From Tardiphaga sp. (lineage in GTDB: Bacteria; Pseudomonadota; Alphaproteobacteria; Rhizobiales; Xanthobacteraceae), in NCBI GenBank assembly GCA_030147505.1, contig JASBVG010000123.1, positions 62,001-126,000 on the forward strand: a stretch of 64,000 nt of DNA, read 5' to 3'. Of this stretch, positions 51,903 through 59,876 are shown piece by piece. Numbering within the stretch: position 1 is the stretch's first letter; every line of letters starts with the position of its first letter. The notes beneath the pieces were generated by a model, which was not told the DNA's origin, did no database searches, and was given only the letters and a program-made list of their open reading frames with translations. The translations under genes and the position numbers were made by a program.

Positions 51903-52118
51903 ATGCAGTCGCCAGCCAAGCAGGCACTGATCGAGGCGATGGCCGTGCATCTCCGCAAGGCCGATGCTTTCTCGACCGAAAGCGGTGCGCTGCGCGTGCT
52001 GCAGGCTTCGCGCAAATACGAGATCGGCGACATCGTCACGCTGGTGGATGCCGCACGCACGCGCGCGGCCGAGCTGGTGCAGGACGATGTCACCGCCGCC
52101 ATCAGCGAGGCCGGGTAA
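51903..52118 (+). CDS. Small hypothetical protein of the lysogeny operon
   Basis: A 71-residue helical protein (AFSTESGALRVLQASRKYEIGDIVTLVDAARTRAAELVQDD). No domain recognised. The TAA overlaps the next ATG (TAATG). Confidence 0.6.
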   Translation: MQSPAKQALIEAMAVHLRKADAFSTESGALRVLQASRKYEIGDIVTLVDAARTRAAELVQDDVTAAISEAG

Positions 52119-52294
52119 TGGCGAGCGACCCCCTCATCAAAGTCGGGATCCACGTGCCAGCGTCGCTGCTGCAGCTGGCACAGACCTTTGCGCGTTCAGA
52201 GAAAACCAATGTGAGCGAACTCTGCCGCGCCGGCCTCGCCCGAGAACTGGGCGAGCGCATTGCTGCAAAGACCGATTCTTCCACCGATCAATAG
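52118..52294 (+). CDS. Ribbon-helix-helix-like small protein
   Basis: A 58-residue protein. The pattern IKVGIHVPASLLQLAQTFARSEKTNVSELCRAGLARELGER fits the ribbon-helix-helix (Arc/CopG) fold: a short basic strand, then two helices. It may be a DNA-binding regulator or an antitoxin-like partner of the following NYN gene. Coupled to the upstream gene by TAATG. Confidence 0.65.
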   Translation: MASDPLIKVGIHVPASLLQLAQTFARSEKTNVSELCRAGLARELGERIAAKTDSSTDQ

Positions 52295-52306
52295 CGGAGA
52301 GAGACC

Positions 52307-52858
52307 TTGAAAAGGACAGCGATCTTCATCGACGGCGCGAACATCTATAACACCGCCAAGATCCTCGGCGTCGATATCGACTACAAGCGGCTGCATCAGT
52401 ATTTCGCCGATGCCGGCGTGCTGGTGCGCGCCCTCTACTACACAGCGGTGAGCGAGGATCAGGAATACTGCTCGATCCGCCCGCTGCTCGACTGGCTCGA
52501 CTACAACGGCTTCGTCGTCGTCTCGAAGCCGATGAAGGAATTCACCGACGCCGCCGGCCGGCGCAAGGTGAAGGGCAATATGGATATCGAGATTGCCGTC
52601 GATGCCATGGAGCTGTCCGGCCATGTCGATCATATCGTGCTGTTCTCCGGCGACGGTGACTTCCGCTCCCTGGTGGCGGCCGTGCAGCGCCGCGGCGTGC
52701 GCGTCACCGTGGTGTCCACGATCGCCAGCCAGCCCGCCGTCATCGCCGATGAGCTGCGGCGGCAAGCCGATTGCTTCGTCGATCTGGCCGACATGAGGGC
52801 GCAGTGGTGCCGTCCCGCCGGCGAGCGTTCCGGTCGTACCGTTTCGCAGGCCGCCTGA
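52307..52858 (+). CDS. NYN-domain (LabA/DUF88-like) RNase, TTG start
   Basis: A 183-residue protein with a PIN-like NYN domain: AIFIDGANIYNTAK (first Asp), KGNMDIEIAVDAMELSG (central Asp), HIVLFSGDGDFRSLVAAVQRRGVRVTVV (third acidic cluster). All predicted metal-binding Asp residues are present. The start is TTG preceded by GGAGAG; no closer ATG keeps the first strand. NYN proteins are RNases in known cases. A repressor-controlled position next to an RHH gene suggests a lysogenic or defence function. Confidence 0.85.
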   Translation: MKRTAIFIDGANIYNTAKILGVDIDYKRLHQYFADAGVLVRALYYTAVSEDQEYCSIRPLLDWLDYNGFVVVSKPMKEFTDAAGRRKVKGNMDIEIAVDAMELSGHVDHIVLFSGDGDFRSLVAAVQRRGVRVTVVSTIASQPAVIADELRRQADCFVDLADMRAQWCRPAGERSGRTVSQAA

Positions 52859-52862
52859 TCCG

Positions 52863-53039
52863 ATGGCGCGCGCCCGTACCACCACCGAGCAGCCGAATGA
52901 GGACCTGCTGGGCCTGGTGCGGGCGCTTGCGCGGGCGGCCGCTCTGGCCGATTATCAGCGCATGAATGGTCAAACTGCCGGGCAGGGCAATGACAGCGAC
53001 GAAAACAGCCGCGATCTACGCGCGGTTCAGTTCCGATAA
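52863..53039 (+). CDS. Small hypothetical protein overlapping the integrase start
   Basis: A 58-residue ORF starting 4 bp after the NYN gene stop (MARARTTTEQPNEDLLGLVRA...). Its last 50 bp overlap the integrase in another frame. The first 35 residues have a helical, plausible composition. Coupling would link NYN and integrase translation. Moderate confidence only. Confidence 0.42.
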   Translation: MARARTTTEQPNEDLLGLVRALARAAALADYQRMNGQTAGQGNDSDENSRDLRAVQFR

Positions 53040-54675
53040 ACAATCCGATCGCTCGATCGACGACCAGGTCGCCCTGTGCCGGCGCGTTTGCGCCGATGTC
53101 GGGCTGATCGTCGGCCCGATCTATGACGACCGCGCGATCTCCGGCGCATCCACCGTCAATCGCATGGGCTTGCAGCGGCTGTTGCGCGATGCGCGCGCCG
53201 GCAAGTTCGACGTGGTCGTGTGTGAAGATCTCGACCGCATCTCACGCGATCAGGAAGATCTCGCCGGCATCCACAAACGCCTGCGCCATGCCGGCATCGA
53301 GCTGCGCACCGCCCATGATGGCATCGCCGGCGACATTCAGGTCGGCGTCAAGGGCCTGCTCGGCGCGCTCTACCTCAAGAACCTCGCGGAGAAGACACGG
53401 CGCGGCCAGGCCGGCGTGAATGCCGACGGGCGACACAATGGCGGCCGATCGTTCGGCTACCGGATGATTGCCGGCCGCAAGGGCGAGCTGGAGATCGTCG
53501 CGGCGGAAGCCGAGACCGTGCGGCAGATCTTCACCGACTATCTGCGCGGTTATTCGGCGCGCGATATCGCCGCCGACCTCAACAAAGATCGCGTACCCGG
53601 CCCGCGCGGCGGGCACTGGAACGCATCGACGATCTCCGGCAGCCGCAAGCGCCTCAATGGCATCCTGCAGAACGAACTCTATGTCGGCCGCATCGTCTAC
53701 AACCGGCAGACCTTCATCAAAGACCCCGACACCGGCAAGCGCGTCAGCCGGGAGAATCCACGCGCTCTCTGGATGACTGCCGATGCGCCGCATCTTCGCA
53801 TCGTCGATCAGGATCTATGGGACAAAGTGCAGGCCAGACGCGAGCAGCGCGGCGGTCTCCATAAGCATCTCAAGGCGCGCCCGCAAAATCTGCTTTCCGG
53901 CCTGATCAAATGCGGCTGCTGCGGATCCGGCTATGTCGTGCATGGGACCGGCAAGCGCGGTCCGATCCTGCGATGCTCACGCATGCGCGAAACCGGCCTG
54001 TGCGACAACCGGCTGCCGATCGAGCGCGAGGATCTCGAACGCCGGGTGATGGAAGGGATCGAAAAGCAGCTGGCGGCGCCAGAGCTGATCGCGGCCTATG
54101 TGAAGGAATATCACAAGGCCATGCGCGAGCTGATGGCGTCGTCGGGCGATCGCCGCCGTGACCTCGAAAAGCAGCTGGCGACGACCAGCAGCGCGATCGA
54201 CAAGGCCGTGGATGCTTTGCTCGCCGGAACAGCCAGTCGCGCCCTGCAGGCCCGACTCAGCGATCTGGAGGCCAAGCGCGATGCCATCGAGGCCGAGATC
54301 GCCTCACTGACCACAGCACCGATCGAGTTCCACCCCAAGGCGGGCCATGTGTTCCGCGACCAGGTGCGAGATCTCAAGGCCGCGCTGGCATCCGCCGACG
54401 AGGACAATAAGGCCGAGGCCTTTGCGCGCATCCGCGCCATTGTCGAAAAGATCGTGATCCACCCACGGGGCACAAAAAAGCCCGCGGATATCGAGATCCA
54501 CGGGCAATTGGCGACTTTGCTGCGCCTTTCGGAGGGCGCCGTGACCTCCCCGAGCAGCGATGGGAGGGTGTTGGTTGCGGGGACCGGCGTCGATCATAAC
54601 TTGCGATCGACGCCAGCAAAGATGGTTGCGGGAGCATGCACCCATCTTAACTTGCTTTTTCGTACGGCAGCATAA
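52990..54675 (+). CDS. Large serine recombinase (phage integrase)
   Basis: A 561-residue protein from ATG 52990 (an ATG at 52966 is also open). Resolvase catalytic domain: AAIYARFSSDKQ with nucleophile Ser14, CEDLDRISRDQEDLAG, AEKTRRGQAG. Recombinase domain: RSFGYRMIAGRKG and FTDYLRGYSARDIAADLNKDRVPGPRGG. Zinc ribbon: IKCGCCGSGY...CSRMRETGLCDN. Then a coiled coil (DRRRDLEKQLATTSSAIDKAVDAL). It integrates and, with a directionality factor, excises the phage. The proposed attR lies inside its last 35 codons, so the C-terminal tail may be host-derived. Confidence 0.93.
   Translation: MTATKTAAIYARFSSDKQSDRSIDDQVALCRRVCADVGLIVGPIYDDRAISGASTVNRMGLQRLLRDARAGKFDVVVCEDLDRISRDQEDLAGIHKRLRHAGIELRTAHDGIAGDIQVGVKGLLGALYLKNLAEKTRRGQAGVNADGRHNGGRSFGYRMIAGRKGELEIVAAEAETVRQIFTDYLRGYSARDIAADLNKDRVPGPRGGHWNASTISGSRKRLNGILQNELYVGRIVYNRQTFIKDPDTGKRVSRENPRALWMTADAPHLRIVDQDLWDKVQARREQRGGLHKHLKARPQNLLSGLIKCGCCGSGYVVHGTGKRGPILRCSRMRETGLCDNRLPIEREDLERRVMEGIEKQLAAPELIAAYVKEYHKAMRELMASSGDRRRDLEKQLATTSSAIDKAVDALLAGTASRALQARLSDLEAKRDAIEAEIASLTTAPIEFHPKAGHVFRDQVRDLKAALASADEDNKAEAFARIRAIVEKIVIHPRGTKKPADIEIHGQLATLLRLSEGAVTSPSSDGRVLVAGTGVDHNLRSTPAKMVAGACTHLNLLFRTAA
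54571..54585. repeat. Candidate right attachment site (attR core)
   Basis: Second copy of TTGGTTGCGGGGACC, in frame with integrase codons LVAGT. Beyond it the sequence should be host DNA. Identity with 11000-11014 stops at base 15 on the right side, as expected of an attachment core. Confidence 0.5.
54586..54660 (+). terminator. Two hairpins and T-run at the integrase end
   Basis: A perfect 10-bp stem (GGCGTCGATC / GATCGACGCC, 54586-54595 and 54605-54614) and a 7-bp stem (AAGATGG / CCATCTT, 54619-54625 and 54642-54648) are followed by CTTGCTTTTT. They overlap the last integrase codons and may end its transcript. The two parts share GGTTGCGGG and AACTTGC, so they look like two copies of an older repeat. 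Confidence 0.5.
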
Positions 54676-54732
54676 ATGTTGCCAGAACTTCGGCGCCACG
54701 TCCATCGAGTCGACGCGAAGGATTGCCAGGAA

Positions 54733-55746
54733 TTATCGGCTGAAGTCGGTCTTACTAACGACTAGCTTGAGATTACCGTGCTCATCGATAATTTCTCGCG
54801 GGCGCAATTTTGAGACCCAAGTCGGGTGCATTCCCCCATCGCGCCCGCTCTTGATCGGGGCAGTTTCCACGCCCTGCGAGACGAGTTGCTCGAACTCCTG
54901 GTCATCACGGCGCTGCTTTTTCCGCACCGCCTGAGCGATCTCCGGTGGCACTTCATAGGCCGGGCATTCGCCATATGGATCGAATTTCAACTGAATGGCA
55001 TCATCTCCTGGCGCGAACGCATTGAACACGTAGCGTTTATTGCAGACATCGACTTTAGGTGGGCGGTGCGTCACCTCGAAATGATCGTTGCCGTCCTTGA
55101 GCATGCGCCAGAACGGCATGTGGGGGTTTCCGCGATGCCTGGCCATGTTGGCGGGGGTCATGCGGAACGGGAAAGCTTGCACTTGGAAAGATCTCTGTCC
55201 GCCGGAGAAGGACTCCCGGCCGAGTGCGAAGATTTCCAGGATTTGCGCGTCGGTCATCGCGTAGCAGCCTTGCGAAGAGCAATCGCCATGCACCATGAGA
55301 TGGGTTCCGGTGCGCTCATGGGCACGATCGAAGGCGTTCGGGAAGCCGAGATTGAACGACAGATAATACTCCGAATTCGGGTTCATCTGCGCCGGCGTGA
55401 TGTCATAAAAGCCTTCCGGCGTCTGCCGGTCGCCTTCCGTGATCTTCGGGCCGAGATCTCCTGACCACTTACAGATTGGATAGGTTTTCAGGAGCACGAA
55501 GCGGCCTTTGCGATCTTCCTTCCAGACTTCGAGCTCGGCTTCCACCTTGAATACGCGCAGGAGGATCGGCGACCCAAATTCCATGTTCAGAGTTGCCATT
55601 TCTGCTCGCAGCCTGCTCGGGACAGGGGCGGTTGCCTTAGTGCTGGCGCTCGCCAATATGTCGGTCTGGCAGCCCCCAAGCGCCGCCGCCCCTAATAGAG
55701 CAGCCGAGTTCGCGATGGTCCGCAACGCGCTTCGGCGGGCGATCAT
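54733..55746 (-). CDS. L,D-transpeptidase (YkuD/YafK-type) lipoprotein
   Basis: A 337-residue protein with a lipoprotein signal (IANSAALLGAAALGGC, lipobox LGGC). The catalytic domain shows PICKWSGDLGPKITEGDRQTPEGFYDI and the active-site motif HLMVHGDCSSQGCYAMTD, with His and Cys. Such enzymes form 3-3 cross-links in peptidoglycan or attach or release proteins from it. The ATG at 55746 puts the signal at the N-terminus; an upstream start at 55797 is possible. It is the first host gene right of the prophage. From 55747 to 55986 I see no gene. Confidence 0.88.
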   Translation of the reverse strand: MIARRSALRTIANSAALLGAAALGGCQTDILASASTKATAPVPSRLRAEMATLNMEFGSPILLRVFKVEAELEVWKEDRKGRFVLLKTYPICKWSGDLGPKITEGDRQTPEGFYDITPAQMNPNSEYYLSFNLGFPNAFDRAHERTGTHLMVHGDCSSQGCYAMTDAQILEIFALGRESFSGGQRSFQVQAFPFRMTPANMARHRGNPHMPFWRMLKDGNDHFEVTHRPPKVDVCNKRYVFNAFAPGDDAIQLKFDPYGECPAYEVPPEIAQAVRKKQRRDDQEFEQLVSQGVETAPIKSGRDGGMHPTWVSKLRPREIIDEHGNLKLVVSKTDFSR

Positions 55747-55986
55747 TTTGCCGGGCTTCAACGTCCTTCCCCCGTTTCCAATCGCCCGAGGCAACATCTC
55801 AAACTTAACGCAAGCTTAAAGGAGGAACCCTCGGCAAAGGAGACAGTGAGATCGGCAAATAGCTATATGGATCATGATTTTCGAGCGATCCCTATTGCAT
55901 GACTTTCCGCGGATTGAACCAACGGTACATCTGGATATTGCAGCCAAATGGTCCGATGGTCGCGGCGTAGACGCCCTGAGTCTGCA

Positions 55987-56121
55987 TCAGGTTTTGAGAA
56001 CCGCTCGGATAACGAAAGCGACCAGCGTCAACACCAGGACGCTGGCAAGCCAGATGGCGGCGAACCACATCAGACGTTTCCAGAGCTTCGGCAAAGCCTT
56101 GTCAGTGGTATCCGGTTTCAT
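55987..56121 (-). CDS. DUF2474 small subunit of cytochrome bd-type oxidase
   Basis: A 44-residue single-span membrane protein (MKPDTTDKALPKLWKRLMWF then a hydrophobic helix to LLVRAV-like end). Its start overlaps the last 20 bp of cydB. Size, the KRLxWF..IW pattern and location after cydB fit the DUF2474 family that accompanies cyanide-insensitive bd oxidases, a role analogous to CydX. Confidence 0.75.
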   Translation of the reverse strand: MKPDTTDKALPKLWKRLMWFAAIWLASVLVLTLVAFVIRAVLKT

Positions 56122-57100
56122 CGACTTTGCCTCGGAAGACCCAATAGGCCCAGGCTGTGTAGGCCAGGATAACCGGGACGAGCAGGCCCGCACCGATCAG
56201 CATGAAGACCTGACTTCGTTCGGGCGCGGCGGCATCCCAGATCGAAACGCGGCCGGGGATCACATCGGGCCAGATCGAAATCGCCAGCCCGGCCATCGAG
56301 AGACCGAACAGGATAAGCGTCATCGCAAACGGCAGCCAGTCACGGCCGAGGTCGATCGATCGCCAGAGAATAAATGCGGCAATGGCGACGAGCAGAGGCA
56401 TTTGGGCCGCGGCGAGCACACCCGGCCAGCCGAACCAACGTTGGTAATAGCTGGCATCGAGAAAGGGAGTCGCCGTGCTGACAGCGACGATTGCCCCGAC
56501 AAGGGCGATCGTGAGCATGCGAGCATGTTTGCGCGCATGGGCCTGCGTTGGGCCGTCAGTCTTCCAGATCAACCACCCCGCTCCGAGCAGTGCATATCCC
56601 GACATTAGGCTGACACCCGTAAGAAGGGTGAACGGGGTGAGCCAGTCCCACCAGCCGCCGCCATAGGCCCGGCCCTCGACATGGATGCCTTGAAGAAGCG
56701 CGCCGAGCGTGATCCCCTGAGCGAAAGTGGCGACAACCGACCCGCCGCAAAAGGCTATATCCCAGAAACGTCGATGGCCGGGATCACGCCACCGGAATTC
56801 GAAGGCGACGCCGCGAAATACCAAGCCAAGCAACATTGCGATGAGCGGAGCGTAGAGGGCCGGAAGCACGATTGCGTACGCAAGCGGGAACGCGGCCATC
56901 AGGCCGCCGCCGCCGAGAACTAGCCAGGTCTCGTTGCCGTCCCAAACCGGCGCGATGCTGTTCATGGCGCGGTCGCGCTCGCCGCCAACGCGAAACGTCG
57001 GGAACAGGATACCGATTCCGAGATCGAACCCGTCCATGACGACATAGGCTGCCACGGCAAAAGCGATGATCGCTGCCCAGATGATGGTGAGATCGATCAT
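56102..57100 (-). CDS. cydB: Cytochrome bd-type quinol oxidase subunit II
   Basis: A 332-residue, eight-helix membrane protein starting MIDLTIIWAAIIAFAVAAYV. The signature DGFDLGIGILFP and VWDGNETWLVLGGGGLMAAFP are typical of CydB/CioB. It stabilises subunit I in the inner membrane. The ATG overlaps the cydA stop (TGATG). The longer open frame upstream is an overlap with cydA and was rejected. Confidence 0.95.
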   Translation of the reverse strand: MIDLTIIWAAIIAFAVAAYVVMDGFDLGIGILFPTFRVGGERDRAMNSIAPVWDGNETWLVLGGGGLMAAFPLAYAIVLPALYAPLIAMLLGLVFRGVAFEFRWRDPGHRRFWDIAFCGGSVVATFAQGITLGALLQGIHVEGRAYGGGWWDWLTPFTLLTGVSLMSGYALLGAGWLIWKTDGPTQAHARKHARMLTIALVGAIVAVSTATPFLDASYYQRWFGWPGVLAAAQMPLLVAIAAFILWRSIDLGRDWLPFAMTLILFGLSMAGLAISIWPDVIPGRVSIWDAAAPERSQVFMLIGAGLLVPVILAYTAWAYWVFRGKVDETGYH

Positions 57101-58500
57101 CACGACGCTCTCCCTTCGACGGCCACTGCCGGGGTGATGCCGGCGGCGCGGATAGGCTTTCCACCCGACGGATCGGCTGTCTCGTGGGGCTGCGGTGGTT
57201 TGGCCATTAGCTTCAGAATGTAGAAGGTCCCCGCGCCGAAAACCGCGAAGTAAACGACGATGAACGCGACCAATGAGGCGGCGACAGCGGGTGCCTCCAA
57301 GGGCGCCGCCGATTCCGCCGTCCTCAGCAGGCCGTAGACTGTGAAAGGCTGACGCCCGACCTCGGTTGTGACCCAGCCGGCGATCACCGCCACGAAACCG
57401 CTCGGCCCCATTGCGATCGCAGCGCGATGTAGCAACGGCCAATCGTAAAAACGTTTGCGATACCGGGCGGCGAGGCTCCAAAGGCCGAGCCCCAGCATCG
57501 CGAAACCCAGAGCAACCATGATGCGGAAGGACCAGAAGACCACGCCAACCGGCGGATGCTGATCCTCGGGAATCGTGTCGAGTCCGGCCAGGGGCGCATT
57601 AAGATCGTGCTTTAGGATGAGGGAGGACGCCTTCGGAATCTCAAGGGCGTAGTCGACGCGCTTCTCGGCGCTGTTGGGGATACCGAACAGGATGAGCGGC
57701 GCACCTTCGGGATGACTGTCGTAGTGCCCCTCCATCGCCATCACTTTGGCGGGCTGGTGCTCGAGCGTATTAAGGCCATGCAGATCGCCGGCGAAGATCT
57801 GGATCGGCGCGACAATCGCCGCCATCCACATCGCCATGGAGAACATTTTGCGCGCGCCGGGATTCGTCTTGTCTTTGAGAAGATGCCAAGCGCCGACCGC
57901 GCCGACCACGAACGCCGTTGTGAGGTAAGCGGCGATGACGGTGTGAACGAGGCGATAGGGGAAGCTTGGATTGAAAACGATCGCCCACCAGCTCGGGCCG
58001 GGCAGAAACTGGCCGTTGGCGCCGATCTCGAAGCCGGTCGGCGTCTGCATCCAACTATTGACCGACAAAATCCAGAAGGCGGAAATGAAGGTGCCGAGCG
58101 CGACCATGCAGGTCGCCACGAAATGCAGTCTCAGCCCGACCTTGTTGATGCCGAAGAGCATCACGCCAAGGAAGCCGGCCTCAAGGAAGAAGGCCGTCAG
58201 CACCTCGTAGGCCATCAACGGACCAATGACGGGACCGGCCTTGTCGGAAAAGACCGACCAGTTCGTGCCGAACTGGTAGGACATGACGATCCCCGATACG
58301 ACGCCCATCCCGAACGCAAGTGCGAAGATCTTGAGCCAGTACCGGTACAGATTGGCGTAGACCCCATTGCCGGTCTTCAGCCAGAGCGCCTCCAGAACCA
58401 TGAGGTAGCTCGCCAAGCCGATGGAGAAAGCCGGGAAGATGAAATGGAAGCTGACGGTAAAGGCGAACTGGATTCTGGCGAGCAGCAGGGCGTCGAGCAT
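57100..58500 (-). CDS. cydA: Cytochrome bd-type quinol oxidase subunit I (short Q-loop)
   Basis: A 466-residue membrane protein starting MLDALLLARIQFAFTVSFHF, with the haem-ligand His in SFHF, a later His in the AIVAPIQIFAGDLHG region, and the quinol-site motif WVTTEVGRQPFTVYGLLRT. The Q loop is short, as in CIO-type oxidases known to tolerate cyanide and sulfide. It reduces oxygen to water using quinol. An SD-like GAGGA precedes 58500; a possible ATG at 58611 would add 37 atypical residues. Confidence 0.94.
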   Translation of the reverse strand: MLDALLLARIQFAFTVSFHFIFPAFSIGLASYLMVLEALWLKTGNGVYANLYRYWLKIFALAFGMGVVSGIVMSYQFGTNWSVFSDKAGPVIGPLMAYEVLTAFFLEAGFLGVMLFGINKVGLRLHFVATCMVALGTFISAFWILSVNSWMQTPTGFEIGANGQFLPGPSWWAIVFNPSFPYRLVHTVIAAYLTTAFVVGAVGAWHLLKDKTNPGARKMFSMAMWMAAIVAPIQIFAGDLHGLNTLEHQPAKVMAMEGHYDSHPEGAPLILFGIPNSAEKRVDYALEIPKASSLILKHDLNAPLAGLDTIPEDQHPPVGVVFWSFRIMVALGFAMLGLGLWSLAARYRKRFYDWPLLHRAAIAMGPSGFVAVIAGWVTTEVGRQPFTVYGLLRTAESAAPLEAPAVAASLVAFIVVYFAVFGAGTFYILKLMAKPPQPHETADPSGGKPIRAAGITPAVAVEGRAS

Positions 58501-58790
58501 CGCGGTTTTCCTCGGATTGAGCAGAGGTGCGGGTCCCGACGCGCCGCCCGCCAACAACAGCCGACCCGTCGAGTACTGAAACTCCGCTCCGCGGCCGAGC
58601 TTCACGTTCATTGTCGGGCTTCCTGAAAGCTTTGATCGGGCACGCCCAGCTCGACAACGGCAGCATTTGCCACCACGGCACGCCAATCACTTATGTTATT
58701 GTCGAACTATGTAATTATGTAAGCGTCTTGCGTCAACCCGAACGCCGTGCGACATAGTGGGTGAATGACGTTTGCGAGACCGCTTTACGA
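58501..58790. promoter_or_regulatory. Divergent control region between cydA and the peroxiredoxin gene
   Basis: The otherwise GC-rich spacer contains an AT-rich patch at 58690-58723 with three TATGT(A/T)A units (58692, 58708, 58716), bounded by CTTA and TAAG. It could hold promoter elements for both genes and a binding site for the ArsR regulator encoded just downstream. Confidence 0.4.
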
Positions 58791-59405
58791 ATGGACAATG
58801 TGACCACGTATCCCAGTGCTTTGCGGATGGGCGACCCCGCTCCCGACTTCGAGGCACGTTCGACCCAAGGAGCGCTCCGGCTTTCCGACTACAGGGGCCG
58901 GTGGCTTGTCTTCTTTTCCCACCCTGCGGATTTCACCCCGGTCTGCACGACGGAGTTCGTGGCGCTGGCGAAGGCGCACGACCGTTTCGCCGCGCTGGAC
59001 TGCGCCCTGGTCGGATTGTCGGTGGATAGCCTTTATGCGCACCTCGCCTGGACCCGAGCGATCCGCGAGCTCTTCTCGGTCGAGATCCCCTTCCCGGTCA
59101 TCGAAGACCCGTCGATGCTCGTGGGTCGTGCCTACGGCATGATCGACGAGGCCGCCGAGAACAGCGCAGGGGTGCGGGCGACCTATTTCATCGATCCGGA
59201 GGGCGTGATCCGTGCGATTACGCATTATCCCCTGACGATCGGTCGTTCGATCGACGAGATGCTGCGGATGGTGACGGCGTTGCAGGCTGCCCACTCAGGA
59301 GACAAGCTCGCCCCGGCGGATTGGCAACCGGGCCAGCCGCTGCTCTTGCCGGCGAATGAAAAAACACAGCAGGAAACCGACTGGTTCTGCCGGAGAGAGG
59401 CATGA
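58791..59405 (+). CDS. Peroxiredoxin (Prx6/1-Cys-like)
   Basis: A 204-residue thiol peroxidase: thioredoxin fold with MGDPAPDFEARST, the peroxidatic Cys in HPADFTPVCTTEF, and Arg in the helix after LFSVEIPFPVIEDP. GVRATYFIDPEGVIRAI follows. A long C-terminal extension and apparent lack of a paired resolving Cys in the usual place suggest the Prx6 type. An upstream GTG at 58761 is possible. The stop overlaps the ArsR start (ATGA), so the two are one operon. Confidence 0.9.
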   Translation: MDNVTTYPSALRMGDPAPDFEARSTQGALRLSDYRGRWLVFFSHPADFTPVCTTEFVALAKAHDRFAALDCALVGLSVDSLYAHLAWTRAIRELFSVEIPFPVIEDPSMLVGRAYGMIDEAAENSAGVRATYFIDPEGVIRAITHYPLTIGRSIDEMLRMVTALQAAHSGDKLAPADWQPGQPLLLPANEKTQQETDWFCRREA

Positions 59406-59797
59406 AAACCCTGTGGCAGTCGCGCGCGCAGGCTGATGTCGCGGCCGACAAACTGCGTAAATTCGCTCAGCCTCAACGGCTGATGATCCTGTCCCTCCTG
59501 CTGGACGGGGAAAAATCCGTAACCGAAATCGATATGGCCTCTGGAATCGGCCAGCCTGCCCTTAGCCAGCAGCTTGCGGAACTGCGCAAGGCCGAGCTGG
59601 TAACGACACGACGCCAGGCCAAGCAGGTCTATTACAGCCTAGCCGACGAGTCGGTCATTCTGTGCGTGCGCAGCATCGAAGCCGTGTTCGGGGCCGGAGA
59701 TCCGGAGCGGGCGCTCCTGAACATGGTCAGGCCGGAAGCCCGCTCCGAGCGGAATGGCATCGTGCGCGGCGCCGCGAATTTCGCCCGGATTCGCTGA
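59402..59797 (+). CDS. ArsR-family regulator (SqrR/BigR-like, first Cys missing)
   Basis: A 131-residue winged-helix repressor. The HTH FAQPQRLMILSLLLDGEKSVTEIDMASGIGQPALSQQLAELRKAELV and wing VTTRRQAKQVYYSLAD match the SqrR/BigR/YgaV group that senses reactive sulfur. That group usually has Cys in the ILC position and a second near the C-terminus; here the first is Ser (MILSLLL), while a Cys remains in SVILCVRSI. It may sense by a different mechanism. Probable target: the divergent region upstream of the peroxiredoxin and cydA. Confidence 0.85.
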   Translation: MKTLWQSRAQADVAADKLRKFAQPQRLMILSLLLDGEKSVTEIDMASGIGQPALSQQLAELRKAELVTTRRQAKQVYYSLADESVILCVRSIEAVFGAGDPERALLNMVRPEARSERNGIVRGAANFARIR

Positions 59798-59876
59798 CCA
59801 GTCCGCATTGCCTTAAGCCAGCCTTAAGCTCGTGAGCCAAGCACTCAGCCATCCGGTGGCGCGTTGCCCGGAAAGG

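Larger units (their letters stand above)
11000..54585. mobile_element. Complete siphovirus-type prophage, about 43.6 kb
   Basis: The span holds a full set of temperate phage modules: large serine integrase, S24 repressor and divergent Cro-like gene, early replication operon, terminase, portal, capsid, neck, tail with tape measure, lysis module and DNA methylases. A long tape measure, tail-tube and chaperone pair with no sheath gene indicates a long non-contractile tail. The limits are set by a 15-bp direct repeat. No gene is obviously disrupted in the head-tail set, but one early gene (44369-44889) has a frameshift. Plaque formation cannot be judged from sequence. Confidence 0.88.

Noticed and set aside
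11000-54585. Gene transfer agent instead of prophage
   Set aside because: GTA clusters lack integrase, repressor and replication genes; all are present here.
56102-57481. 459-residue CydB with long N-terminal extension
   Set aside because: The extension is the shadow of the cydA C-terminus; family-like sequence begins at MIDLTIIW.
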